From Methylocystis sp. ATCC 49242 (GTDB lineage: Bacteria; Pseudomonadota; Alphaproteobacteria; Rhizobiales; Beijerinckiaceae), in assembly GCF_000188155.2 (NCBI RefSeq), contig NZ_KE124774.1, forward strand, positions 223,501 to 287,500: a DNA stretch of 64,000 bases. The letters are read 5' to 3'. The notes below the pieces were generated by a model. That model was given only the letters and a program-made list of their open reading frames with translations. It was not told the DNA's origin and did no database searches. Below, in pieces: positions 49,918 to 58,720 of the stretch (position 1 is the stretch's first letter; every line of letters begins with the position of its first letter). A program made the translations under genes and the position numbers.

Positions 49918-51312
49918 TCAGTCCCCTCGCTTCACCGGCGGCGGCGCCCAGGAGCCGTTGAGAACCTCCGCCTTCGGCCAATAGAGCCGCAAGTTCAGGG
50001 TGAAGGACCCGCTCGCAGGCGCCGGGAGCCAATTCGACTCCTTCTCCTTCCCCGGCGACTCGCGCTGAATGTAAAGGTCGAGCGACCCATCGGCATTGAA
50101 GGCGAGTTTGTCGCGGTCGCCGATGGCGTAGCGATCGATCGGATTGGCGGTGAAGAGCTGTCGCTCGTCATACATCGTCAGGGACCAGAAGGCCCGCGCC
50201 GGCGGAATCTGATCCTTATTGAAGTGCAGGACGTAGCGCTTGCCGCTGTCGAATGGCTGGCCGTCCGCATCCGCGAAGGCCGTCGGATACACCGCATCGT
50301 CGGGGACATTGGCGCCGAGCCCGCCATAGGCCACGCCGGCCCGATGCAGATAATCCGTTCCATATGTGCCGATCGCGGTAAGATTGGTGCGCCAGCCATT
50401 CGCGAGCACGCCTGCCTTGCGCCAGGCCTCCTTGATGTCTTTCAGGGCAGAAGGCGGAGCGGCGCTCAGAGCGTCCTGAACGTCCTGCGGCTGCGACGCT
50501 ACCGAGTAGGCTTTGCCGGGTGTAATGCCGATACGTTTCATGCGATCAAGGATCGGATAGTCGTTGGCGTGCGGCGGATTTTGCTTCATCAGCTCGGCGA
50601 ACATCGCGAAAAACGTCGCTGCGTCCATCTTGTCGACCTGATCCGGCGGCGGGCTCATGTCCTGATCTGGGCGCACTTTGCCCTTCGGCGGCGTGAAAGG
50701 CTTGCCATAGGCGCTCAGCGGAACGATCTTTATGCCGTCCTGAAATTTGCGCACCGCCTCATAGTCCGCCTTGCCGTTGGTCTGCGTGCGGCCGATCAGG
50801 AGACCGGACGCCGTCGGACTGTCATAGCGCTCGACGCCACGCGGCAACTTCCCGCGCCAGCCCGGCCCGACGATGGCGAAAGTCTGCGCAGCCGTGCCGG
50901 TGGTCCGCTTGCCCGGCACGGTGAACACGTCTGTCCAATAGTCCAGGAATGGCAGCAGGAAGTAGCGTCCGCCGGAATCTGGAACGCTGAACACCAGAGG
51001 CTCCTTTGATACGTCGAAGGTCAGCGCCGAGTAGAGCGTATCGGCGTTCGGCCGCACGACGATGGTGAAGGAGGCGTCCGGGAACTCGCGTGCGTGCGCG
51101 AGCTGATTGATGGGCGCTGTCAGCCCGGCGGGCTCGACGACGTTCGTGCTCGCGCGCCGCGTGACCTCCATCAGCACCATCGGGTAGGCGTAGATATAGG
51201 CTTCGCGGGCGATTTCCCGCGCTTCTTCGGCCGAAACGCCCGGCTGCGCGAGGGCGGCTGGCGCCGACAACATCAGGCTTGCGCACGCGGCTGCAAATAG
51301 TGAGTTTCGCAC
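49918..51312 (-). CDS. Secreted DUF1254/DUF1214 protein 1
   Basis: This 464-residue protein has a clear signal peptide, MRNSLFAAACASLMLSAPAA ending LAQ (cleavage near residue 22). The DUF1254 domain (about 35-170) contains EIAREAYIYAYPMVLMEVTR, FTIVVRPNADTLYSALTFDV and YFLLPFLDYWTDVFTVPG. The DUF1214 domain (about 340-455) has HFNKDQIPPARAFWSLTMYD, YAIGDRDKLAFNADGSLDLY, NWLPAPASGSFTLNLRLYWP. Proteins of this family are exported and of unknown catalytic role, though often next to stress or organic-compound genes. A paralogue is directly upstream on the same strand, so the two form a tandem pair. Confidence 0.88.
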   Translation of the reverse strand: MRNSLFAAACASLMLSAPAALAQPGVSAEEAREIAREAYIYAYPMVLMEVTRRASTNVVEPAGLTAPINQLAHAREFPDASFTIVVRPNADTLYSALTFDVSKEPLVFSVPDSGGRYFLLPFLDYWTDVFTVPGKRTTGTAAQTFAIVGPGWRGKLPRGVERYDSPTASGLLIGRTQTNGKADYEAVRKFQDGIKIVPLSAYGKPFTPPKGKVRPDQDMSPPPDQVDKMDAATFFAMFAELMKQNPPHANDYPILDRMKRIGITPGKAYSVASQPQDVQDALSAAPPSALKDIKEAWRKAGVLANGWRTNLTAIGTYGTDYLHRAGVAYGGLGANVPDDAVYPTAFADADGQPFDSGKRYVLHFNKDQIPPARAFWSLTMYDERQLFTANPIDRYAIGDRDKLAFNADGSLDLYIQRESPGKEKESNWLPAPASGSFTLNLRLYWPKAEVLNGSWAPPPVKRGD

Positions 51313-51388
51313 GGTCTTCTCCTATGGAATTGGCATGAAGCGAAGCGAGCACGGACCAAGTGCCGAGACTTGTCCGCGCGAAGCGCTG

Positions 51389-52816
51389 CTACTTGACGAT
51401 CTTGAAGGGCGGCGGCGCCCAGGAACCGTCGAGCGCTTCCGCACGCGGCGAGTACAGGCGCATTGTCGGCTGGAAAGCCGCCTTCGGCGCAGGCAGCCAG
51501 TTGGCTTCCTTGCCCTTGCCGGGCGAATCGGCTTGCACATAGATGTCTATCGAGCCGTCAGTGTTGTATTCTAGCTTGTCGTAGCTGCCGATGGCGTAGC
51601 GATCGATCGGATTGGGAACCTGGAAACCGTCCTTGTCATACATGGTGATTGACCAGAAGGCGTCCGCAGGCGGCGTCTTGCCCTTGTCGAAGTGCAGGAC
51701 ATATTTGTGCGCGCCCGTCAGCGGCTTGCTTTTCCCATCGACGAAAGAGGTCGGATAGATGGCGTCCTCGGGCAGATTGGCGCCGAGCCCGCCAATCGCG
51801 ATGATTGCGCGTCGCAGATAGGACGTGCCATATGTCCCCATATTCTCGCGGCCAATATTCCAGCCGTTCACATGATCGCCGGCCTTCAGCATCGCCGCAG
51901 GCAGATAGGCGAGCGCGTCCTTCGCCGCCTTGTTGATGATCGCAACCGTTTCCGGGGCGAGCGTCGACGCGTCGAACGGCTTGCCGGGCTCGATCCCGAG
52001 CGCATGCAGGCGGAAGAGGATCGGATAATCATTGCCATGTGGCGGGTGCTTCGCCAGGAGCTGCGCGAGGCGGGTCAGCATGGCGACGCCGTCGAGATTA
52101 TTGACCTGAACGAGCGGCGGTGTCTTGTCGTCGATCGACGGATCGGTCGGGAGCGACTTCGGCGGCGCATAGGCCTTGCCCCACTGCGAGAGCGGCGTCA
52201 GCCGGTAGCCGTCCTGAACCTCGTGGACGTTGTCGTAATCGGCTGGCCCATCCGTCTTGGTGCGGCCAATGATCCATATCGCCGGCGTCGGCGCGATGAT
52301 CTTTTCGACGCCGGCCGGCAGGGTTCCGCTCCAACCGGGCGCAACGATCACGTAGTTCGCCGCCTTCGTGCCGGTCGTTCGGCTCCCGATTACGGAGAAG
52401 ACATCGGTCCACATGTCGAGCATCGGCAGCAGGTAGTAACGGCCTTGCGTATCGGGGACGGAAAGAATGAGCGGTTCGGATGACAGATCGAGCCAGGCCA
52501 TGGAGTAGAGCGTATCGAAATTATACCGCACCACGTCTTTCTCATCGGCCTTGGGATAGGCGCGCGCATGGGCGAACTGATTGACGGGCGCGCGGAGATT
52601 GACCGTGGTTGCGTCGGGCACGTTGGTCGCCTGGCGCATCGTGACGTCCATGCTCACGATCGGATAGGCGAAGAGATAGGCGTCGCGCGCCAGCGCGTAG
52701 GTCTCTTCGGGCGAGAGCGTGGGCAATGTGGTCTCGGCCGCAACGGCTCCTTTGACGCTGAAGAATAGCAGAACGGCCAACAGCGCCCTGCTGAAGGCTC
52801 TTGATATGCAAGTCAT
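51389..52816 (-). CDS. Secreted DUF1254/DUF1214 protein 2
   Basis: This 475-residue protein starts at ATG 52816 with GGAGGCACAATCGTC upstream; the frame is open further but the extension runs into an IS5 end. A signal peptide, MTCISRAFSRALLAVLLFFS to KGAVAA, is cleaved near residue 27. DUF1254 (LARDAYLFAYPIVSMDVTMR, YNFDTLYSMAWLDLSSEPLI, MLDMWTDVFSVIGSRTTGTK) is followed by DUF1214 (KTPPADAFWSITMYDKDGFQ, YAIGSYDKLEYNTDGSIDIY, NWLPAPKAAFQPTMRLYSPR). It is about half identical to the neighbour by eye, so it is an old duplication. The IS5 insertion 70 bp upstream may affect its promoter. Confidence 0.88.
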   Translation of the reverse strand: MTCISRAFSRALLAVLLFFSVKGAVAAETTLPTLSPEETYALARDAYLFAYPIVSMDVTMRQATNVPDATTVNLRAPVNQFAHARAYPKADEKDVVRYNFDTLYSMAWLDLSSEPLILSVPDTQGRYYLLPMLDMWTDVFSVIGSRTTGTKAANYVIVAPGWSGTLPAGVEKIIAPTPAIWIIGRTKTDGPADYDNVHEVQDGYRLTPLSQWGKAYAPPKSLPTDPSIDDKTPPLVQVNNLDGVAMLTRLAQLLAKHPPHGNDYPILFRLHALGIEPGKPFDASTLAPETVAIINKAAKDALAYLPAAMLKAGDHVNGWNIGRENMGTYGTSYLRRAIIAIGGLGANLPEDAIYPTSFVDGKSKPLTGAHKYVLHFDKGKTPPADAFWSITMYDKDGFQVPNPIDRYAIGSYDKLEYNTDGSIDIYVQADSPGKGKEANWLPAPKAAFQPTMRLYSPRAEALDGSWAPPPFKIVK

Positions 52817-52885
52817 GACGATTGTGCCTCCTTGTATTATGTCGTGAGCTGGAAGAGATTGCCCGCCGTAATCGGGCCAGCCTAA

Positions 52886-53820
52886 GAGTCCGTCCCAGAA
52901 GTTAGTCAACAATTGCAGAGCTTTCGTAGCATGAGCCGAATCGACGCGAAACGCAGGAACACGAGCGCTGTGATATTGAGGTTTTCCCAATCCTTGGCCA
53001 GTCTTCTACAGCGGTTTAGCCAGGCGATTGATCTTTCGACGATCCAGCGCATGGGCAATTTCACGAAGCCCTTCGCCTGATCGGATCGTTTTATAATCTC
53101 GATTTTGAGACACGGTAGGATTTTGCCCGTTGCGTCGGCGAAGATCGGTCCCTGATAGGCGCTGTCAGCCAACAGCTTTTCAAGAAAGGGAAACCGCCCA
53201 TGCAACGTCGAAAGCAGCAAGACGCCGCCGTCTCGGTCCTGAATGTCGGCGCCGTGAACGACGGCGCCCATCAACAAACCTTGCGTATCGACGAGTACGT
53301 GGCGTTTCTTGCCTTTGATCTTTTTGCCGGCGTCATAGCCATGCGGATCAATGCGCGCCCCCCTTTTTCCGCGCTCTTCACGCTCTGACTATCGATGATC
53401 GCCGCGGTGGGGCTCGCCTCTCGTTCCGCTCGTTCGCGACACATGACGTAGAGCGCGTCGTGCATGCGATCCAGAACGCCGCACCAGGCCCAATCGCAAA
53501 AATAACGATACACTGTGCTCTTCGGGGGAAAATCCTTGGGAATGTACCGCCATTGGCATCCCGTGCTCAGCACATACATGATGGCGTTGAACACCGCCCG
53601 CATGTCCACTTCACGCTTGCGCCCGCCACGCTTGGCCGGAGGAATAAGCGGCGCCACATGCCCCCACTCCTCGTCCGTCACATCACTCGGATAACGTAAC
53701 CTGTCGCGATTGTATTTCGCCCGGTTTGCCTTCGTCCACATCGACGGCCTCCTACGAATCAGACCGCCTCCCATCCATCACAACAGATTCATTCGATTCA
53801 ACATCTTTCAGGACGGACAC
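52886..53820 (-). mobile_element. IS5-family (IS427-like) insertion sequence
   Basis: The ends GAGTCCGTCCCAGAA (52886) and, inward from the right, GTGTCCGTCCTGAAA (53820) are imperfect inverted repeats. TAA at 52883-52885 and 53821-53823 is a likely 3-bp target duplication. It contains one transposase gene in two frames. It landed exactly at the stop codon of the YcaC-like hydrolase gene, and the TAG stop is re-formed by the IS end. Confidence 0.85.
52906..53741 (-). CDS. IS5/IS427 DDE transposase made by -1 frameshift
   Basis: The first frame (ATG 53741 to 53271) encodes MWTKANRAKYNRDRLRYPSD, VTDEEWGHVAPLIPPAKRGG, then the catalytic AAIIDSQSVKSAEKGG. The second frame (to 52906) continues with ARIDPHGYDAGKKIKGKKRH, ADSAYQGPIFADATG, and MRWIVERSIAWLNRCRRLAK, i.e. 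the second Asp and the C-terminal Glu. The switch occurs at a minus-strand AAAAAGGGGGG run (53368-53358), where a -1 slip joins the two perfectly. Such A/G slippery runs are the normal expression mode of IS427-group elements, so I call the gene functional rather than broken. Total product about 279 residues. Confidence 0.85.
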
Positions 53821-54458
53821 TAATCCTTGTCATTGGCGAACTGCAACCCAGCCGTTCCGCCCGTTTCGATGAACAGATTGATGAAGGCCGGAACAGTCTC
53901 TTTGCGCGCCCAGTCCCGCTGCAACTCGCAAAAGAGTTGCGCCACGCTGATGAGAACGCCGCCAGCCTGTTCGATGCGGCGCAGCGCCACTTCGTGAGCC
54001 GCAACCGACGTTCCGCCGACGGCGTCGACCACGACATAGACCTCATAGCCGGCCTTGAGCGCGTCGAGCGCGGGAAACGTCAGGCAGGCTTCCGTCCACA
54101 GCGCCGTCATGATCAGCTTCTTGCGCCCCGCCTTTTCGACCGCTCGACGAAACTCCACATCCTCCCAGGAATTGATCGAGGTGCGATCGATCGTGGGGAC
54201 ATTGGCCAGCGCCGCGCGAACCTGCGGAATTGGCGGGCTGTTCAACCCCGTCTTGATGTTCACCGTCGAATGCACGATCGGCAGCCCATAAGTGATGGCC
54301 GCCTTGCACGCGCCGACGATGTTGCTGACGAGGAGTTGTCGGTCCATCGAGGCGATGGAGTTCACCTGCACCGGCTGGTAGTCGATGATGACAAAGGCCG
54401 CGTTTTGTGGCGTCAACAGATGATCCTGAACGGGGTTGCGTATGGCTTCGCTGGTCAT
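53820..54458 (-). CDS. Isochorismatase-like cysteine hydrolase (YcaC-type)
   Basis: This 212-residue protein has the isochorismatase fold signature: FVIIDYQPVQVNSI (catalytic Asp, about 25), RTSINSWEDVEFRRAVEKAG, KKLIMTALWTEACLTFPALD (nucleophile Cys at about 125), YEVYVVVDAVGGTSVAAHEV and RIEQAGGVLISVAQLFCELQ. Length and the WTEAC box match YcaC-like hydrolases, whose physiological substrate is unknown. ATG 54458 is preceded by AGGAGAGTTTCG on the minus strand. The IS5 element abuts the stop codon, but the reading frame would end at the same place without it. The downstream DUF1254 genes lie beyond the IS. Confidence 0.88.
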   Translation of the reverse strand: MTSEAIRNPVQDHLLTPQNAAFVIIDYQPVQVNSIASMDRQLLVSNIVGACKAAITYGLPIVHSTVNIKTGLNSPPIPQVRAALANVPTIDRTSINSWEDVEFRRAVEKAGRKKLIMTALWTEACLTFPALDALKAGYEVYVVVDAVGGTSVAAHEVALRRIEQAGGVLISVAQLFCELQRDWARKETVPAFINLFIETGGTAGLQFANDKD

Positions 54459-54557
54459 CGAAACTCTCCTGCTTTGCTCGTTGTCTTTTTCGAGCCTCGG
54501 CGCGTGAGGATGTCGCGCCGAGGGGATAACGCTAGGCGGGAAGGCCCGCCGCCAACG

Positions 54558-55424
54558 CTACGCCGGCATTTGGCCAAATCGCCCGTCGCTGAAATCGGCG
54601 ATCGCTTGCCTGATTTCTTCCTGCGTATTCATCACAAAGGGACCGTAGGCCGCGACTGGCTCGCTTATTGGCGCGCCGGAGAGGACCAACAGTTTGGCGT
54701 CGCCGCCGGCCGCCAGTGTGATCGCCCCGCCCGTGCGATCGAACAGGACAACCTGCGCATCCCGCGCGATCTGCCCGCCGTTGCACTCGACCGTTCCCGC
54801 GAGCACGACAACCGCAAGCGTGTGGTCTTCGGGCAAGATGAACGCCGCGCCGCCGCCCGCTTTCAGTCGAACGTCCCAGACATCTAGCGGCGTGAAGGTC
54901 CGGGCCGGCCCCTTGTGGCCGTCATATTCGCCCGCGATGACGCGCACCACGCCTGCGCGCTCCGGCAGCGCGACGGAAGGGATATCCTTGTCGAGAATGG
55001 CCTGATAGGCCGGCGCCGCCATTTTGTCGCTGGCGGGCAGATTGACCCATAGCTGAACCATTTCCAGCACGCCGCCCTTCTCGGTGAAGGCGCGCGAGTG
55101 GAACTCGTCGTGCATAACGCCGGCGGCGGCGGTCATCCATTGCACGTCGCTGGGACCGATGACGCCCCCGGCGCCTGTCGAGTCGCGATGTTCGACCTCG
55201 CCCGAGTAAACGATAGTCACTGTCTCGAAGCCCCGATGCGGATGCTCTCCCACGCCGCGCGGGCGGTTCGCCGGAGCGAAGACGTGAGGACCGGCGTAGT
55301 CGAGCATCAGAAACGGGCTGATGTGATTCCCGAGGGTCTGCGGCGAGAACAGCGAGCGGACGGGAAAGCCGTCGCCGACCCAGTGCGGGCGGGACGCCGA
55401 ATAGACACCGAGGATGCTTCTCAT
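54558..55424 (-). CDS. Pirin family protein
   Basis: This protein of about 288 residues starts at ATG 55424 (MRSILGVYSA), with AGGA eight bases upstream; ATG 55433 (MKPMRS) is an alternative with the ribosome site too close. N-terminal cupin: SPFLMLDYAGPHVF, GVGEHPHRGFETVTIVYSGE and VEHRDSTGAGGVIGPSDVQW contain the metal-binding H-x-H and later His/Glu of pirins; MTAAAGVMHDEFHS follows. C-terminal Pirin_C cupin: GGAAFILPEDHTLAVVVLAG and EPVAAYGPFVMNT. Bacterial pirins can have quercetin dioxygenase activity or modulate enzymes under stress. Divergent from the LysR gene that probably regulates it. Confidence 0.9.
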   Translation of the reverse strand: MRSILGVYSASRPHWVGDGFPVRSLFSPQTLGNHISPFLMLDYAGPHVFAPANRPRGVGEHPHRGFETVTIVYSGEVEHRDSTGAGGVIGPSDVQWMTAAAGVMHDEFHSRAFTEKGGVLEMVQLWVNLPASDKMAAPAYQAILDKDIPSVALPERAGVVRVIAGEYDGHKGPARTFTPLDVWDVRLKAGGGAAFILPEDHTLAVVVLAGTVECNGGQIARDAQVVLFDRTGGAITLAAGGDAKLLVLSGAPISEPVAAYGPFVMNTQEEIRQAIADFSDGRFGQMPA

Positions 55425-55544
55425 GGGTTTCATTCCTGAAAGACGGCGCATAGGGCCGCGTTGGCGTGAATGTGCCAACGGAACGACGGGATCAGTAGAA
55501 GGCAAAAATTGACCTCACCGTCCTATTTTGTGGACAATGCCCCT

Positions 55545-56456
55545 ATGCGCGACCTCAATGACCTCTATTTTTTCGTGCAAGTCGTCGATCACGGCGGCTT
55601 CGCGCCGGCCGCCCGCGCTCTGGGCGCACCGAAATCGCGACTTAGCCGCCGCATCCTCGTGTTGGAGGAGCGCCTTGGCGTGCGTCTGATCCACCGATCG
55701 ACGCGAAGCTTCGCCGTCACTGAAATCGGCCAGGAATATTACCGCCACTGCGTCGCGATGCTGGTCGAGGCCAACGCCGCCCAGGACGCAATCGACCGCT
55801 CGCGCGCCGAGCCGCAGGGCATGGTGCGCTTAAGCTGCCCGCCGGGCCTGGTGTGCTTCAAGGTCGCCGACATCGTTGCGCGCTTTATGGCGCGCCATCC
55901 TCAGGTGCTGGTGCATCTCGAAAGCACGAGCCGCCGTGTCGACGTTATCGCCGAAGGATTCGACATCGCCATCCGCGTGCGTTTTCCGCCACTAGACGAA
56001 AGCGATCTCGTCATGCGCGTTTTGGCCGGGAGCCCGCAGCATCTGGTCGCCAGCCCTGCAATCTTCGACGGAAACCCACTGCCGCGAACACCCGCCGATC
56101 TTGCTGACTTACCGAGCATCGATTTCGGTCCGCCTCAACGACCACATCAATGGTGGCTGGAAGGGCCCGACGGCGACTCGGCGCTTGTGACGCAGCATCC
56201 ACGGCTGATCACCGACGACTTCGTGCAGATGCGGTCCGCGGCGCTCCAAGGGATCGGCATCGCGCAATTGCCGGACTTCGTCGTCGATGACGACCTTGCG
56301 GCCGGAGCCCTCGTCGAAGTCCTCCCGCAGTGGCGACCCCGAGCCGGGATCATTCACGCGGTCTTTCCGTCGCGCAGAGGTTTGTTGCCGGCGGTCAGAG
56401 GTTTCCTCGATTTTTTGGCGAAGGAGTTTGCTGGCCAAGACAAGGCCTCCAGCTAG
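55545..56456 (+). CDS. LysR-family transcriptional regulator
   Basis: This 303-residue protein starts at ATG 55545 (MRDLNDLYFFVQVVDHGGFA). The HTH domain at 1-60 reads PAARALGAPKSRLSRRILVL, EERLGVRLIHRSTRSFAVTE. The LysR substrate-binding domain runs from about 88 (RLSCPPGLVCFKVADIVARF, EGFDIAIRVRFPPLDESDLV) to about 295. The pattern is that of the subgroup next to pirin genes which responds to aromatic or oxidative stress signals. The 120-bp gap to the divergent pirin gene probably holds the shared operator. The upstream frame extension lacks a ribosome site. Confidence 0.92.
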   Translation: MRDLNDLYFFVQVVDHGGFAPAARALGAPKSRLSRRILVLEERLGVRLIHRSTRSFAVTEIGQEYYRHCVAMLVEANAAQDAIDRSRAEPQGMVRLSCPPGLVCFKVADIVARFMARHPQVLVHLESTSRRVDVIAEGFDIAIRVRFPPLDESDLVMRVLAGSPQHLVASPAIFDGNPLPRTPADLADLPSIDFGPPQRPHQWWLEGPDGDSALVTQHPRLITDDFVQMRSAALQGIGIAQLPDFVVDDDLAAGALVEVLPQWRPRAGIIHAVFPSRRGLLPAVRGFLDFLAKEFAGQDKASS

Positions 56457-56577
56457 CCGCTCTTATTCGTGACGTGAGTGTTTCGAGGCTGGCAAGCGTA
56501 GCATAGCGCCTTGATACAGCGTAGGATTCGGGCGTCTAAGCCAACCTCACGCGCATTCCGCGCCAGCCACGCCCGCC

Positions 56578-57327
56578 ATGACCGACACTACGATTCTGCC
56601 GTTCTCGTTTCCAGCAGTGGCTCGCAAGAAAGTCACAGCCGATTTCGACGGAGGCCGCCTCACGTCCGATAGCGGCGTCATGTTGCTGGCGCTGGCCGAA
56701 CGTCGTCTGGGGATCGCCGATAGGCTTGCCGGCGTCTTTCCGGATCGGCGCGATCCGTCCCGGATCACGCATACGCTCGCTGACATGATCCGCGCGCGTG
56801 CCTTCGCCATCGCCTGCGGCTACGAAGACGCCGACGATCTCGACAGCCTGCATGTCGATCCCGCGTTCAAGCTTGCTTGCGGAAGATTGCCCGAGACCGG
56901 CGCCGATCTTTGTTCGCAGCCGACGCTGTCGCGGCTGGAGAACGCGCCTTCCCTAAAGGATGCGATCCGCCTGACCTATGCGCTCCTCGATCAGTGGATG
57001 GCGTCTTACGAACGCGAGCCTGCGTCCGTCATTCTGGACATCGACGACACCTGCGATGTCGTACATGGCCATCAACAACTGTCGCTGTTCAACGCGCATT
57101 ATGACGAACGCTGCTTCCTGCCGATCCATGTCTACGACACCGAACGCAGCCGTCCGGTCGCGGTCGTCCTGCGACCGGGCAAGACGCCGTCCGGCATCGA
57201 AGTGCGCGCGCATCTGCGGCGTCTTGTGCGGCATGTCCGCAAGCGCTGGACCAAGACTCACGTCACTTTCCGCGGCGATGGCCATTACGCCCGGCCGGAG
57301 GCGATGGCGTGGTGCGAGGACAATGGC
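56578..57327 (+). pseudogene. Truncated IS1380-family transposase
   Basis: The frame begins at ATG 56578 with TILPFSFPAVARKKVTADFD, GGRLTSDSGVMLLALAERRL, SILDIDDT-like VILDIDDTCDVVHGHQQLSL and FNAHYDERCFLPIHVYDTER, the N-terminal half of an IS1380 DDE transposase (first catalytic Asp present). At 57328 homology stops within MAWCEDNGC, where the MITE-like element begins; the frame then runs into a chance stop. The C-terminal catalytic Glu region (about 200 residues) is absent. Right inverted repeat of the IS is therefore lost and the element is immobile. Confidence 0.85.
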
Positions 57328-57515
57328 TGTGAATCGGCGTCCAAAAATGACCGCTTGGAGACTTGACCCAACGGACTAATCTAGCACGACTTTTCCTGAT
57401 TTTCAGACAAAGTGATCGGCGTTCAATCGTGACCCCCCGCTAGGGGCGAGACGTTATTTGATTTCAGCCTCTTATAACAGAAGGAGGTCGGGTCAGTGTT
57501 GGACGCAGATTCACA
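57328..57515. mobile_element. MITE-like element copy 2 (IS21-type ends)
   Basis: TGTGAATCGGCGTCCAA at the left and TTGGACGCAGATTCACA-type end (inward TGTGAATCTGCGTCCAA) at the right bound 188 bp. An internal motif TGATCGGCGTTCAATCGTGA (about 57413-57432) matches that of copy 1 in opposite orientation. It truncates the IS1380 transposase on its left and a minus-strand membrane-associated gene on its right, so it marks a deletion or recombination point. Confidence 0.6.
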
Positions 57516-57743
57516 CGCTTCGCGCGCCCAGTTCTTGCCGCCGTCCGCGGTCGTGAACATGCCGTGCACATTGCCGACCGAGAAAACGCCTGGCGCGCCG
57601 GGATAGCCGATCAGCGCATCGATCATTTCGTCCCATGAGGCGAGATCGAACGCCGGTGTCAGCATCGCTCTTGGCGTGACGACGCTCCGGAGCCAGCCGC
57701 CCAACTCACTGTCGTGATCAATGATGACGCCGGTAAGCGCCAT
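57516..57743 (-). pseudogene. Truncated gene with BNR/sortilin-like repeat, downstream of PepSY gene
   Basis: ATG 57743 starts MALTGVIIDHDSELGGWLRS, followed by GVFSVGNVHGMFTTADGGKN W before the frame enters the MITE-like element at 57515. The TTADGGKNW box is a BNR/photosynthesis-repeat motif, also present (RSSDGGMTWS) in the PepSY protein just upstream. The gene start is 20 bp after the PepSY stop, so the two were cotranscribed. The remaining part is lost. The exact family is not recognised. Confidence 0.5.
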
Positions 57744-57763
57744 GTAAAGGAGAACCGGTGAAA

Positions 57764-58720
57764 TCAGAATGCCTGTCGTCGCGGCGGGGTGCGATAGAGC
57801 CAGGCAAGGATACTTCTTTTGGCCTCGGGCGAGACGCTACGCGCGCCGGCCGCGGCCCGAATACGCCACCACTTCCCGAACCCCCAGTGGAGAAGGCCGG
57901 TCAGGGCGAGAATGCACATGGCGAGGCCACCGGTATCGTTGATGAGCCGGGAGGTCGCCACGTCGAAAAGACCATGCCCAAAATGCAGCGAACGCACGAA
58001 GCTGTGCAGGCGAACCTCCATCTGACGCGCCTCTTCGGGCAAGGGCGCCAGCTCGAGCGTTTCGACATTCGTCGCCATATCGGGATCAAAGCGGACGACT
58101 TTCGACTTGTCGACCACTCCGTACATTTCAGCGGACGACGCGCCTTGCACCAGTGCGGTTACCCTCTCACCGGCGAGACCGGCGGCCCGCGCCGTCTCTC
58201 CCTTGTTCGACGAGACGTATAGCCCCTTGTCAGAAGCGATCCATAGCCGGCCCCAACCAAGGGCCGGGTCGGGTTCGATTGCGAAGATCTGCGGCGTTGC
58301 GCCGCCTTCGAAGTTCGTTTGCGACCATGTCATGCCGCCGTCGGAAGACCGCCACAGGCCGCGCGGCCCTCCGCCGATTTGCTTCGCGGCGTCATTAGGA
58401 TCGATCTGGAGAAGGTGCACGACGTAGCGGCCGGCGTTCTGGTAGAGCTGCTCCGACGTCAGCCATCGCGGCGCCGTCGCCTGCTGCAGGACCCTCAATC
58501 CGTTATTGTTGAGGAAGAACCCGGTAAGGCCGAGCACGGCGAGCCAAACGGCTCCGATCAGACCTCCCCATTTATGAATCGTTGAGGCCAACCGATAGAC
58601 CGGCGCGCTCTCGGCTCTCTTTCGCTCGCTCCGCGTCGGCCTCGCCGCTACGGCGCTACCGTCGGATGCGGTATGTCGATCGTGCAAAGTCGAATCCTGA
58701 ATGGATTGGCTCATTTTCAT
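57764..58720 (-). CDS. PepSY-associated TM family protein with BNR-like repeat
   Basis: This 318-residue protein starts at ATG 58720 or at ATG 58714, which has the better spacing to GGAG. The N-terminus is charged, then a first membrane helix IHKWGGLIGAVWLAVLGLTG with FFLNNNGL (about 50-77). A periplasmic part with sortilin/BNR-type motifs follows (GLWRSSDGGMTWSQ, GRLWIASDKGLYVS, MYGVVDKSKVVRF), and a second helix near 262-280 (GGLAMCILALTGLLHWGFGK). The IHKWxGL...GFxxxxNG pattern is that of PepSY-TM proteins linked to iron/siderophore uptake and reduction. The partner gene downstream is truncated. Confidence 0.7.
   Translation of the reverse strand: MKMSQSIQDSTLHDRHTASDGSAVAARPTRSERKRAESAPVYRLASTIHKWGGLIGAVWLAVLGLTGFFLNNNGLRVLQQATAPRWLTSEQLYQNAGRYVVHLLQIDPNDAAKQIGGGPRGLWRSSDGGMTWSQTNFEGGATPQIFAIEPDPALGWGRLWIASDKGLYVSSNKGETARAAGLAGERVTALVQGASSAEMYGVVDKSKVVRFDPDMATNVETLELAPLPEEARQMEVRLHSFVRSLHFGHGLFDVATSRLINDTGGLAMCILALTGLLHWGFGKWWRIRAAAGARSVSPEAKRSILAWLYRTPPRRQAF

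Noticed and set aside
53271-53368. IS5 transposase as a broken pseudogene
   Set aside because: The frame change lies at an AAAAAGGGGGG slippery run typical of IS427-group programmed frameshifting, and both halves are otherwise intact.
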